Shown here one piece after another: positions 1 through 8,860 of a stretch of DNA of 64,000 nt. The position numbers were made by a program, and so were the translations under genes. Under the pieces are notes generated by a model. The model saw nothing but the letters and a program-made list of their open reading frames with translations, did not search any database and was not told the origin of the DNA. The stretch's first letter is position 1, and every line of letters starts with the position of its first letter. Origin of the DNA: Pseudomonadota bacterium (GTDB lineage: Bacteria > Pseudomonadota > Gammaproteobacteria > Steroidobacterales > Steroidobacteraceae); contig JADIZR010000008.1 of the NCBI GenBank assembly GCA_016704655.1, positions 180,087-244,086 of the forward strand, given 5' to 3'.

Positions 1-2229
1 AAGGAGCGCTTCCAGGACGGAGCTGAGGTTTACCGTTCCTTTGCGCGTCGACAGCCGCTCGACCCGGAGGCACCGTTCCTGCTTGGCAAGGCCACCGGGG
101 CCTATGGCAAGGCGGGATTCACCGCGCTCGTGCTCGAGTCGAAGCAGGAGCTGGTCGAACTCTACGGTCCGCGCAGCGCGTACTGGGCGCAACGCGGCAC
201 GAACATTGATCCGCGCGTCAGCGCGGCGGTGCAGGCGAACCTGCTCGACCTTGCGCGCCATCATCACGCGCTCGCGCAGAAGCAGGGCGGGGACGCGGAT
301 CGCGACGCAGCCGTGCGCTGGTACCGCGAGTACCTCGACGGCTTCGATGCGACGGCGGAAGCGCCGGCCACGCGGCTGCTGCTCGCCGATCTCCTGCTCG
401 AAGGTACGCGGTACGCCGACGCGGCCGACGAATACGAGAAGGCTGCGTACAACTACCAGAATGCCCCGGAAGCCGGCCGCGCCGGCTACGCCGCGCTGGT
501 CGCGCTCGACAAGGCCGAGCCGACGCTGCCTGAGGCGGACCGGCCCGCGCTGCGCCAGCGGGCCATCGAGTCCTCGCTGCGGTTCGCCAGCACGTTCCCG
601 GAGCACGTCGAGACGCCGGGCGTGCTCGCGCGCACCACCAAGCAGCTGTTCGATCTTGGAGATCGCCAGCGCGCTGAGGCCGTCGCACAGAACGTGCTCG
701 CTCTGGGATCGCGCGCCGACGCCGGCCAGCAACTCGTCGCATGGACGGTGCTGGCGCACACCTACTTCGATTCCGCGCGCTTCGCCGAGGCCGAGCGCGC
801 CTACGGCGAGATCGTTGCGCGCACTCCTGCCAGCGAGCCGCAGCATGCGGAAGCAGTGGAGCGGCAGGCCGCCGCTGTCTACCGGCAGGCCGAGGTGCGC
901 CAGGCGGCCGGCGACACAGCGGGCGCCGTGCAGGATTTCCTGCGCGTAGCTGCCGTGGCGCCATCATCGCCGATCCGCGCGCAGGCCGAGTTCGACGCCG
1001 CGACGTTGTTGCTGCAGGACAAGCAGTGGCTCGCGGCGGCAACTGTGCTCGAAGGGTTCCGCAAAGCGTATCCACAACACGAACTGGCTGCCGACGTCGA
1101 CCGCAAGCTCGCCGTCGCGTACGTCGAGTCCGGGCAGCAAGGCAAGGCCGCCGCCGAGTTCGAGCGCGTCGCGGCCCGCACGACGGAGGACCCGGAGGTG
1201 CGTCGCAGCGCCCTGTGGCAGGCAGCGGAGCTGTACATCGCAGCCGGCGATCCTGCCTCGTCCAGCCGCAGCTACGCGGAATACGTCAAGCGCCATCCGG
1301 TGCCCGCAGGGCCGGCAGTGGATGCGCGCCAGACGCTCGCCGACCTGGCGCGCGATGCCAACGACGTCGACGGTCGCCAGCGCTGGCTCGAAGACATCAT
1401 CATCGCGGATCGAGGGGCCGGTGCGGAGCGTACGGACCGCACGAAGTTCCTCGCGGCGACCGCGTCCCTTGAGCTGGCGCGCCCGCTCGACGCATCGGCC
1501 CGTGCAATCCGTCTGGCCCTGCCGCTTGAGAAGTCGCTGCCGGCCAAACGCAAAGCCCTCGAAGCGGCGCTCGGTGCGTACGGTCGGGCCGAGGAATACG
1601 GCGTGGCTCAGGTCACGACGGCCTCGGCTTTCGCGATGGCCGACCTCTACCGCGACCTGGGCAAGTCACTGCTGGAGTCGGACCGGCCGAAGAATCTCGA
1701 CGCCGAGGAACTCGAGCAATACGACGTGCTGCTCGAGGAGCAGGCGTTCCCGTTCGAGGAGAAGGCGATCGGCATCCACGAACGCAACGCGCGGCTCGCG
1801 GCGCAGGGCGTCTACGACGAGTGGGTGCAGAAGAGCTACGCCGAACTCGCGCAGCTGAAGCCCGGCCGGTATGCGCGGGCGGAAGTTGCCGATGCGCCAG
1901 TAGCGCCAGTGGCAGGGCCGCCACTGCCGCCGGAGGCCGACCCGGCCGTCCAGAACCAGCTCGGGGTGCAGCAGCGCCAGGCAGGCCAGTTCGCGGATGC
2001 GCAAGCGGCGTATGAACGCGCGCTCGTGCTGGACCCGAACTACGCCGACGCCGAACGCAATCTCGCGATCCTGCACGACCTGTATCTCGACAACCCTTCG
2101 GCCGCGCTGCCGCACTTCGAGCGCTATCAACTGCTGACGCAGGGCGCCGACACGCAGGTCGCCGCGTGGGTCGCTGAACTCAAGGCGCGAATCGCCGCTG
2201 TCACTCGCACTGCGGAGGCCACGCCGTGA
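1..2229 (+). CDS. TPR-repeat protein of an Exb/TonB-like operon (5' end outside window)
   Basis: The frame is open from the first base, so the true start lies upstream; 742 residues are visible. The protein is an alanine-rich helical repeat protein with many degenerate TPR units. The clearest unit is near the C-terminus (around visible residues 650-705), with the pattern QLGVQQRQAGQFADAQAAYE followed by ALVLDPNYADAERNL. TPR scaffolds bind partner proteins. Its stop overlaps the GTG of the next gene (GTGA), and five more genes follow with ATGA overlaps or a 13-base gap, so it belongs to the ExbB/ExbD/TonB-like operon and probably acts as a periplasmic or envelope scaffold for that complex. The scaffold role is inference; the repeats and the operon are seen. 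Confidence 0.85.
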   Translation, partial: KERFQDGAEVYRSFARRQPLDPEAPFLLGKATGAYGKAGFTALVLESKQELVELYGPRSAYWAQRGTNIDPRVSAAVQANLLDLARHHHALAQKQGGDADRDAAVRWYREYLDGFDATAEAPATRLLLADLLLEGTRYADAADEYEKAAYNYQNAPEAGRAGYAALVALDKAEPTLPEADRPALRQRAIESSLRFASTFPEHVETPGVLARTTKQLFDLGDRQRAEAVAQNVLALGSRADAGQQLVAWTVLAHTYFDSARFAEAERAYGEIVARTPASEPQHAEAVERQAAAVYRQAEVRQAAGDTAGAVQDFLRVAAVAPSSPIRAQAEFDAATLLLQDKQWLAAATVLEGFRKAYPQHELAADVDRKLAVAYVESGQQGKAAAEFERVAARTTEDPEVRRSALWQAAELYIAAGDPASSSRSYAEYVKRHPVPAGPAVDARQTLADLARDANDVDGRQRWLEDIIIADRGAGAERTDRTKFLAATASLELARPLDASARAIRLALPLEKSLPAKRKALEAALGAYGRAEEYGVAQVTTASAFAMADLYRDLGKSLLESDRPKNLDAEELEQYDVLLEEQAFPFEEKAIGIHERNARLAAQGVYDEWVQKSYAELAQLKPGRYARAEVADAPVAPVAGPPLPPEADPAVQNQLGVQQRQAGQFADAQAAYERALVLDPNYADAERNLAILHDLYLDNPSAALPHFERYQLLTQGADTQVAAWVAELKARIAAVTRTAEATP

Positions 2230-2579
2230 ACGCCATTCGCCATGCCTTCCTGGCGCTGCACCTGCTGGCAGGCCTGTCAACCGCCGCCGTTCACGCGGCC
2301 GAGCCTGCGCCACAGGCAGCGAAATCCGAGAAGGCCGTCGATCGCCTGCAGCTGGACGCGACTGCCATCACCGGCAACCGCGAACTGCCCAAGGTCATGA
2401 GCATCGTGCCGTGGAAGGCCGCCGAACCGCCGGGTGGTCCCGACCGCCCGATGGGCAGCCTGATCGACGAAGTCCTTGCGCCGGTAGATCGTGACGAATT
2501 CCGGCGCGAGATCACATATTTCCGCGACCTGACGTCGCAAAGTTCGGACCGTTCGCCTCCCGGAGCCAAAGACCCATGA
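2226..2579 (+). CDS. small exported protein of the Exb/TonB-like operon, function unknown
   Basis: A 117-residue protein starting at GTG, overlapping the upstream stop by four bases and the downstream ATG by four bases. The first 24 or so residues form a signal peptide (hydrophobic core around AFLALHLLAGLSTAAVHA, with an AHA-AE cleavage-like site). The mature part contains TAITGNRELPKVMSIVPWK and ends in a charged stretch, with no known catalytic motif. I do not recognise a named family. The tight coupling between the TPR protein and ExbB implies it is made together with the proton channel and sits in the periplasm. It could be a periplasmic adaptor, but that is inference from position only. 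Confidence 0.75.
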   Translation: MNAIRHAFLALHLLAGLSTAAVHAAEPAPQAAKSEKAVDRLQLDATAITGNRELPKVMSIVPWKAAEPPGGPDRPMGSLIDEVLAPVDRDEFRREITYFRDLTSQSSDRSPPGAKDP

Positions 2580-3283
2580 ATGCCATCGACATGATCGTGA
2601 ACTTCTTCAAGCAGGGTGGAGCCTTCCTCTACCCGATCGCCGCGGTATTCGCGGTCGGCCTCGGCTTCGCGGTCGAGCGCTTCATTTACCTGACCCGTGC
2701 TTCGCGCGGCAATCGCCGCCTGTGGGCCGAGCTGGCGCCCCTCATCCAGGGCGGCAACTTCCGCAAGGCCATGGAGATTGCGGAGAAGAACGACTCGGCA
2801 CTGTCGACGATCATGCGCTACGGCATGTCGCGCATCTCGACCGCCCACCGGCGCGAGGACATCGAGAAGGCCATGGAAGAAAGCCTGATCGAGGTGATCC
2901 CGCGCCTGGAGAAGCGCACGCACTACCTCGCCACCCTGGCCAACATCGGCATGCTGATGGGATTGCTCGGCACGGTGATAGGCCTGATCAACGCGTTTGC
3001 CGCAGTCGCCGCCGTCAATCCGGCTGAGAAGGCCGCCATGCTGTCGGCGAGCATCTCGGTGGCGATGAACAACACCGCGCTCGGCCTCGGGCTTGCGATC
3101 ACGCTGCTGCTTTGCCACATGTATCTCGAGACCAAGACCACGGAGCTGGTGGACAGCCTCGAGGTGGCATCGATCAAGTTCCTGAACAGCATCACCGAGC
3201 GCCGTGCGACGGTGCCGCAGCCGACAACCGCCTCGGCCTCGGCCCGGGCCAGCGAACAGCTGCTTGGAGCAGCGCGCGCATGA
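2576..3283 (+). CDS. exbB: MotA/TolQ/ExbB proton-channel family protein
   Basis: A 235-residue inner-membrane protein with the three-helix layout of TolQ/ExbB: a first membrane segment around residues 14-38, a cytoplasmic loop of about 80 residues, then two segments around 120-145 and 160-185. The second segment carries the glycine-rich LGTVIGLINAF signature and the third NNTALGLGLAITL, both typical of proton-channel subunits. ExbB-type pentamers with ExbD use the proton motive force to move a TonB-like partner. The gene starts at ATG overlapping the previous stop (ATGA) and overlaps exbD in the same way. Whether it serves TonB receptors or another envelope process cannot be read from the sequence. 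Confidence 0.93.
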   Translation: MNAIDMIVNFFKQGGAFLYPIAAVFAVGLGFAVERFIYLTRASRGNRRLWAELAPLIQGGNFRKAMEIAEKNDSALSTIMRYGMSRISTAHRREDIEKAMEESLIEVIPRLEKRTHYLATLANIGMLMGLLGTVIGLINAFAAVAAVNPAEKAAMLSASISVAMNNTALGLGLAITLLLCHMYLETKTTELVDSLEVASIKFLNSITERRATVPQPTTASASARASEQLLGAARA

Positions 3284-3789
3284 AGAGCTCGCCGCTCGCC
3301 CGCCGGCAACTGCGCAACCACGCGCGCTACCGCGGTCGAAACGACCTGAACATCGTGCCGATGCTGGACGTGATGGTCATCCTCGCGTTCTTCCTGATCT
3401 TCACGGCGGTGTTCTCGAAGACCAGCGTGCTGGAGGTGAACCTGCCCGGTCCGGGCGCGCAGGCCGCATCGACGGTGCCGGCGTTCGAACTCGAGGTCAT
3501 CGTGCGGCGCGGCGCAGTCGAGATCGCGGATCGCAACCAGGGCGTCCTCGAAACGGTGCCGGCCACGGCCACGGGCCAGGATGTCGTGCGCGTGTCCGAG
3601 TACCTCGAAGGGCTCAAGGGGCGTTTCCCCGACCAGCAGAATGCAACGTTGCTCGTCGCCGAAGACGTGGACTACGACACGATCGTGCAGGTCATGGATG
3701 CGGTCCGCGTCCGCCAGAGCACCGTCGGCGGCAAGGTCGTGCGCCGCGAGTTGTTCCCGCTCATTGCACTGGGAGATGCGCCGACATGA
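3280..3789 (+). CDS. exbD: ExbD/TolR-family protein, first copy
   Basis: A 169-residue protein with one membrane segment near residues 28-48 preceded by NIVPMLDVMVILAFFLIF. This contains the aspartate in the first turn of the helix that ExbD/TolR proteins use for proton transfer. A periplasmic domain follows. The ATG was chosen because it overlaps the exbB stop as ATGA, which fits the rest of the operon; a longer in-frame extension lies inside exbB and is not credible. A second, divergent ExbD follows directly, so the complex may contain a mixed ExbD pair. Confidence 0.92.
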   Translation: MKSSPLARRQLRNHARYRGRNDLNIVPMLDVMVILAFFLIFTAVFSKTSVLEVNLPGPGAQAASTVPAFELEVIVRRGAVEIADRNQGVLETVPATATGQDVVRVSEYLEGLKGRFPDQQNATLLVAEDVDYDTIVQVMDAVRVRQSTVGGKVVRRELFPLIALGDAPT

Positions 3790-4292
3790 TTCGCACGGGA
3801 AAAGCGCGGCATGCGCGCCACGGCGGCGGAAGTGGCGGCCACGGGCCGCTCACGCTCATTCCGATGATCGATATGCTGATGATCCTCGTGGTCTACCTGC
3901 TGGTGCACTCGGCGGACACGGAGATCCTGCCCAACAGCCGCAACATCTCCATACCGCACTCGGTATCGGACCAGAAGCCGCGGCCGGCGACGGTGGTGAC
4001 CGTGACCCGCGACATGCTGTACGTGAACGGCGAGGCGGTCGTCTCGGTGGCCGACGTGGGCAGAACGGCAGAGCCGGTGGTCGAAGCACTGCGCGCCGCA
4101 CTTGGCCGGGAGTCGGCCGGGCTTCTGCCCGGCACGGACGCGCAGCGTGAGGTGACTGTAATGGCCGAGAAGTCGCTGCCCTACGCCGTGCTGCGCAAGA
4201 TCGTTGCAAGCTGCTCGGCGGCCGACTACACCAAGGTGTCGCTGGCGGTCGTCGAGCGCGAGCAGGCGCTCGCTGCGCAGGCAGGCGCATGA
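3786..4292 (+). CDS. ExbD/TolR-family protein, second copy
   Basis: A 168-residue paralogue of the preceding ExbD with the same plan: a basic cytoplasmic N-terminus, then LTLIPMIDMLMILVVYLLV with the proton-relay aspartate, then a periplasmic domain of about 110 residues. The start overlaps the previous stop as ATGA. The N-terminus is rich in His, Arg and Gly (HARHGGGSGGHG), unlike the first copy. Paired exbD genes beside one exbB are known from several proteobacterial operons and are thought to give a heteromeric stator. Its separate role here is unknown. Confidence 0.92.
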   Translation: MIRTGKARHARHGGGSGGHGPLTLIPMIDMLMILVVYLLVHSADTEILPNSRNISIPHSVSDQKPRPATVVTVTRDMLYVNGEAVVSVADVGRTAEPVVEALRAALGRESAGLLPGTDAQREVTVMAEKSLPYAVLRKIVASCSAADYTKVSLAVVEREQALAAQAGA

Positions 4293-4305
4293 TGGAGTCG
4301 GCCCG

Positions 4306-5244
4306 ATGAGCGTCACCTACTACCGCGTTTACGACCTGCCCTGGACGCCGTCGGACGACGAACAACGTCGTGTTCGACGCGTGCTGGGTGCGGTGCTCGG
4401 GCTGTTCATCGGCTTCGGCATCGTCATTCCCTTGTTGCCGGAGAAGCCGCGCGCGCCCTCGATGGCGCCAGCGGTGCCGGAGCGCATCGTCGAATTCATC
4501 CTCCAGCAACCGAAGCCGAAACCGTTGCCCAAGCCGGTCGAAGTGCCGCCACCCGAGCCGGTCGCGGTGCCGAAGATCGAGACCAGGGTCGATCGCCCGG
4601 TGCCTGTGCCCGTCGTGCAGTCCGAGCCGAAACCCGATCCGCGCAAGAAGGCGGCGGCCTCGGGACTGCTCGCTATGTCGGATCAGCTGGCCGAGCTGCG
4701 TGACCTCGACGTCAAGACGAACGTCGACGCCAGGTCCTTGAATGCCGGAGCCGGAGAGCGCACCCGCGTCGATCGCTCGATTCTTACGGCCAAGGCCGGG
4801 TCGGGCAGCGGCGGCATCGCGGTGGGCGAAGTCAGCAAGGGTTTCGGCGGCGGTTCGACCGGGCTGAAAGGTCACGCCACGGCGAAGGTTTCGTCCGCGA
4901 CCACCGAAGCCGGTGCAGCACCCGAGGCCCAGCGGTCCGGCAAGAGCACCAAGGCAGCCCGCACGCGTGAAGAGATCGAATTGGTCTTTGACAAGAACAA
5001 ATCGGCCATCTACTCGCTGTACAGCCGGGCGCTCCGTGAAAATCCAGCCCTGCGGGGCAAGGTCGTGCTTGAGGTCACCATCGCCCCGACGGGCGAAGTG
5101 ACCGAATGTCGCGTGATTTCCAGTGAACTGGGCGACCCGGAGCTCGAGCGCAAGCTGGTCGCCCGCGTGAAGATGTTCCGGTTCGACGATCGGGACGTGG
5201 CTACGATGACGACCACCAAGCCGATCGAGTTCTTCCCGGCCTGA
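4306..5244 (+). CDS. TonB-like / AgmX-PglI C-terminal-domain energy transducer
   Basis: A 312-residue protein with one N-terminal membrane anchor (about residues 27-45), a proline/lysine-rich linker (QQPKPKPLPKPVEVPPPEP), a glycine/serine-rich spacer, and a C-terminal domain of about 90 residues beginning near TREEIELVFDKNKSAIYSLY. This is the AgmX/PglI-type variant of the TonB C-terminal fold. TonB-like proteins span the periplasm and pass energy from ExbB/ExbD to outer-membrane or envelope targets. It lies 13 bases after the second exbD, and GGAGTCGGCCCG precedes the ATG. It is the last gene of the operon; a hairpin follows. Confidence 0.88.
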   Translation: MSVTYYRVYDLPWTPSDDEQRRVRRVLGAVLGLFIGFGIVIPLLPEKPRAPSMAPAVPERIVEFILQQPKPKPLPKPVEVPPPEPVAVPKIETRVDRPVPVPVVQSEPKPDPRKKAAASGLLAMSDQLAELRDLDVKTNVDARSLNAGAGERTRVDRSILTAKAGSGSGGIAVGEVSKGFGGGSTGLKGHATAKVSSATTEAGAAPEAQRSGKSTKAARTREEIELVFDKNKSAIYSLYSRALRENPALRGKVVLEVTIAPTGEVTECRVISSELGDPELERKLVARVKMFRFDDRDVATMTTTKPIEFFPA

Positions 5245-5265
5245 GACCCGTTCTGAGTCCATAAC

Positions 5266-5291
5266 CACCCGGCCTTTCCGCCAACCGGGTG
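5266..5291 (+). terminator. hairpin after the Exb/TonB-like operon
   Basis: A perfect 7-bp inverted repeat, CACCCGG and CCGGGTG, is separated by 12 bases and begins 22 bases after the TonB-like stop codon. No T-run follows, so it is at best a weak intrinsic terminator or a transcript-stabilising hairpin. It lies in the 98-base gap before cysJ. Confidence 0.4.
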
Positions 5292-5342
5292 CAGCTCCCT
5301 AGCATTCACTTCCCCGCCAATGGTTCGCGGGTAAGGAATGCC

Positions 5343-7181
5343 ATGAGCGCCAACATCGCGACGACGCTGCCCCTCGGCCCGCTCGACCCCGAGCGGACCG
5401 ACCTGCTGCTGCGCGTCGTCGAAGGTCTCGAGCTGTCCACCCTGCAGTGGCTCTCGGGTTTCGCTGCGGGGGTTGCGCATGAGCGTGCCAGCGGTCGCCA
5501 TGGCGCGTCGTTGCCGGCAGGGTCGGTCGTGGCGCCTGCTGTTCGCGCCGAACCGACCGCGCGGCTGACCATCGTGTACGGGTCCCAGACCGGCAACAGC
5601 AAGCGCATCGCCGAGCGACTTGGCCGCGCTGCCGAAGCGGCGGGTCTCGCCGCGCGTGTCTACGCCGCGGGCAACTACCCGGTCAAGGACCTGGCTAAGG
5701 AGCGTGCGCTGGTGATGGTCGTCAGCACACAGGGCGACGGCGACCCGCCGGACGATGCGCGTGGCCTCATTGAGTTCCTGCAGTCGCGCAGCGCGCCGAA
5801 GCTCGAGCAGCTGAGTTTCTCGGTGCTCGCGCTCGGCGACTCGAGTTATCCGAAGTTCTGCGAGACCGGCAGGCAGGTCGATGACCGCCTGGCGGCGCTC
5901 GGCGCGAAGCGCCTGCTCGACCGCGTCGACTGCGACGTCGACTACGACACCCTGGCCAAGGCGTGGCTCGAACGCGTCGTCACCGTCGCTCGTGACACGC
6001 TGGGCGGCAGTGCGCAGTCCGCAACCGTCACGCGCCTGCGCACGGCCCCCGTCGAACCGCAGTTCTCGCGCGAGCAGCCGTTCGCGGCCGAAGTGATCGC
6101 GAACCACTCGCTCACGGGGCGCGACGCGACCAGGGAAGTCCGGCATCTCGAAATCAGCCTCGCGGGCTCCGGCCTGACGTATGCACCGGGCGATGCTCTT
6201 GGCGTCTGGCACGAGAACCCGCCGACAGTCGTCAGTGAAGTGCTGCAGGCGCTGCGCCTCGACGGCGACCAGACCGTCGAACTCGACGGCGCGACCCGGC
6301 CGCTGCGTGAATGGCTCACGACAGGGCGTGAACTCACGCGCCTGACGCGGCCGTTTCTATCGCAGCAGGCGGAGCGTTCGCAGGACGCGCGGCTTGCCGA
6401 CGTGCTGCAGCCCGGTCGCGAGACCGACCTGCGCCGTACGCTGAAAGACCTGCAGGTCGTCGACGTGCTGCAGCGCCACCCCGGCGCATGGGATGCAAGG
6501 TCGTTCGTGCAGGCACTGCGCCCGCTGGCGCCGCGTTTGTATTCCATCGCCTCCAGCCAGGCAGCGGTCGGCGGGGAAGCGCACCTCACCGTCGCGCTGG
6601 TCGACTACGAACTGGACCGCAAGCGCCGCGTGGGCGCGGCCTCGGCGTTCCTCGCCAGCCTGCAGGGCGACCAGGCGAGAGCGCGGGTTTTCATCGAAGA
6701 GAACGAACGCTTCCGTCTCCCGATCGACACCTCACGCGACGTGATCATGATCGGCCCTGGCACGGGCGTCGCCCCGTTCCGCGGCTTCGTGCAGCACCGC
6801 GAGGCGCAGGGCGCCACGGGCCGCAACTGGCTCTTCTTCGGTGCGCGCCACTTTCACAGCGAGTTCCTGTACCAGGCCGAGTGGCAGGACGCGGTCAAGC
6901 GCAGCGTCCTGAGCCGCTGCGATCTGGCGTTCTCGCGCGACCGCAGCATTGCCCGCGAGTACGTACAGGACCGTCTGCGTCGCGTCGGCAAGGACCTGTA
7001 TGCGTGGCTCGAGAGCGGCGCGTACCTCTATGTCTGCGGCGACGCCGAGCAGATGGCGCCCGACGTGAATGCGGCACTCATCGACATCGTCGCGGAACAT
7101 GGCGGCCGCAGCCGTGAGGACGCGGGCGACTACGTGCGTCGGCTGGTGGATGACCGCCGCTATCTGCGCGACGTGTACTGA
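5343..7181 (+). CDS. cysJ: sulfite reductase [NADPH] flavoprotein alpha-component
   Basis: A 612-residue diflavin reductase that passes electrons from NADPH through FAD and FMN to CysI for reduction of sulfite to sulfide in cysteine biosynthesis. The flavodoxin domain (about residues 73-215) begins with IVYGSQTGNSKRIAERL. The FAD domain carries RLYSIASSQ, the NADPH domain carries GPGTGVAPFRGFVQHR, and the protein ends in the family-typical YVRRLVDDRRYLRDVY. Length fits E. coli CysJ. The ATG at 5343 has AAGGA a short distance upstream and removes an unlikely N-terminal extension. cysI follows after 11 bases, and cysH and cysG after it, so the operon is reductive sulfur assimilation. Confidence 0.96.
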   Translation: MSANIATTLPLGPLDPERTDLLLRVVEGLELSTLQWLSGFAAGVAHERASGRHGASLPAGSVVAPAVRAEPTARLTIVYGSQTGNSKRIAERLGRAAEAAGLAARVYAAGNYPVKDLAKERALVMVVSTQGDGDPPDDARGLIEFLQSRSAPKLEQLSFSVLALGDSSYPKFCETGRQVDDRLAALGAKRLLDRVDCDVDYDTLAKAWLERVVTVARDTLGGSAQSATVTRLRTAPVEPQFSREQPFAAEVIANHSLTGRDATREVRHLEISLAGSGLTYAPGDALGVWHENPPTVVSEVLQALRLDGDQTVELDGATRPLREWLTTGRELTRLTRPFLSQQAERSQDARLADVLQPGRETDLRRTLKDLQVVDVLQRHPGAWDARSFVQALRPLAPRLYSIASSQAAVGGEAHLTVALVDYELDRKRRVGAASAFLASLQGDQARARVFIEENERFRLPIDTSRDVIMIGPGTGVAPFRGFVQHREAQGATGRNWLFFGARHFHSEFLYQAEWQDAVKRSVLSRCDLAFSRDRSIAREYVQDRLRRVGKDLYAWLESGAYLYVCGDAEQMAPDVNAALIDIVAEHGGRSREDAGDYVRRLVDDRRYLRDVY

Positions 7182-7192
7182 GCCGAAGGACC

Positions 7193-8860
7193 ATGACCGA
7201 GCAATCACCCGTCGAGCGCATCAAGCGCAACAGCCGCAACCTGCGTGGCACGCTGGCCGAGAGCCTGCAGGACCCGCTCACCGGCGCGATCCGCGAGGAC
7301 GACACCGTCCTGATCAAGTTCCACGGCAGCTACCAGCAGGACGATCGCGACATCCGCGACGAGCGACGGCGCCAGAAGCTCGAGCCCGCCTACAGCTTCA
7401 TGATCCGCACCCGCCTGCCTGGCGGCGTCTGCACGCCCACGCAATGGCTGCAGCTCGACGACATCGCACGCCGTTATGCCAATGCCACGCTGCGTATCAC
7501 GACCCGGCAGGCATTCCAGTTCCACGGCGTGATCAAGACCGAGCTGAAGGCGACGATGCAAGCGATCAATGCCGCGCTGCTGGACACCATCGCCGCCTGC
7601 GGCGACGTCAATCGCAACGTGATGGCGAGCGCGAACCCGGTCGAGACGAGTGTGCACCCGGTCGTGCACGATTGGGCGAAGAAACTCTCGGAGCACCTGC
7701 TGCCGCAGACGAACGCCTACCACGAGATCTGGCTCGACGGCGAGAAGGTGGTCTCCACCGAGGCGGAGGTCGAGCCGCTCTACGGCCCGACTTACCTGCC
7801 GCGCAAGTTCAAGTCCGCGATCGTCGTGCCGCCCGTCAACGACGTGGACGTCTTCGCGCACGACCTCGGATTCATCGCCATCGTCGAGAACGGCGAGCTG
7901 CAGGGTTTCAACCTCACTGTCGGTGGCGGCATGGGTGCCACGCACAATGATGCCGAAACGCACCCGCGAATCGCGGACGTGGCGGGTTTCCTCAAGCCTG
8001 AGCAGTTGCTCGCCGTGGCGGAGGCCGTGCTGACCACGCAGCGCGACTTCGGCAACCGTACAGTACGCAAGCGCGCCCGTCTCAAGTACACGATCGAAGA
8101 CCGCGGCCTCGAGTGGTTCGTCGCGGAGGTCACTCGTCGACAGGGTTTCGCGCTCGAGCCGGCGCGCCCGTTCAAGTTCGAGACCACCGGCGACCGCTTC
8201 GGCTGGACCGAAGGGTTCGATGGTCGCTGGCACCTCACGCTCCGCATCGAAGCCGGTCGCGTGGCCGACACGTCGAAGGGGCCCTGGCTCACCGGACTGC
8301 GCGAGATCGCCAAGGTCCACCGCGGCGATTTCCGTCTGACGCCGAACCAGAACCTGACGATCGCGAACGTGGATGCGAACGCCCGTGCGTTCATCGACGG
8401 ACTCGTCGTCCGCTACGGCCTCGACCGGCACGCACGGGCCACACCCGTTGCACTCAACGCGCTCGCTTGCGTGGCATTGCCGACGTGCGCACTGGCGATG
8501 GCAGAAGCCGAACGCTACCTGCCGCGGCTCACGCAGCTGGTCGACGAACGTCTTGCCGCGAATGGCCTGGCCGGTGCGCCGCTGGTGCTGCGCATCACCG
8601 GCTGCCCGAACGGCTGCGCGCGACCCTATCTCGCGGAAGTCGCGCTCGTGGGCAAGGCCCCTGGCCGCTACAACCTGTTCTACGGCGGCGACGGCAAGGG
8701 GCAGCGTCTCAACGCACTGCACCTCGAGAACGTCGATGAGCCCACGATCGTCGCGGCACTGGACGCTGCCTTCGGTCGCTATGCCAAGGAGCGCACGGAG
8801 GGTGAAGGCTTCGGCGACTTCGCCTGGCGTGCGGGCCTGGTGGGGGCGCAGGCGGCATGA
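7193..8860 (+). CDS. cysI: sulfite reductase [NADPH] hemoprotein beta-component
   Basis: A 555-residue siroheme/[4Fe-4S] enzyme that carries out the six-electron reduction of sulfite to sulfide. The cluster-ligand pattern is visible as CVALPTC around residue 425-431 and TGCPNGCAR around 465. The N-terminal region has the usual RGTLAESLQDPLTGAIREDD start and the substrate-side TTRQAFQFHG. It is expressed with its reductase partner CysJ just upstream. The ATG of cysH overlaps its stop (ATGA), so the two are translationally coupled. The siroheme cofactor is made by CysG, encoded two genes downstream. Confidence 0.97.
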   Translation: MTEQSPVERIKRNSRNLRGTLAESLQDPLTGAIREDDTVLIKFHGSYQQDDRDIRDERRRQKLEPAYSFMIRTRLPGGVCTPTQWLQLDDIARRYANATLRITTRQAFQFHGVIKTELKATMQAINAALLDTIAACGDVNRNVMASANPVETSVHPVVHDWAKKLSEHLLPQTNAYHEIWLDGEKVVSTEAEVEPLYGPTYLPRKFKSAIVVPPVNDVDVFAHDLGFIAIVENGELQGFNLTVGGGMGATHNDAETHPRIADVAGFLKPEQLLAVAEAVLTTQRDFGNRTVRKRARLKYTIEDRGLEWFVAEVTRRQGFALEPARPFKFETTGDRFGWTEGFDGRWHLTLRIEAGRVADTSKGPWLTGLREIAKVHRGDFRLTPNQNLTIANVDANARAFIDGLVVRYGLDRHARATPVALNALACVALPTCALAMAEAERYLPRLTQLVDERLAANGLAGAPLVLRITGCPNGCARPYLAEVALVGKAPGRYNLFYGGDGKGQRLNALHLENVDEPTIVAALDAAFGRYAKERTEGEGFGDFAWRAGLVGAQAA

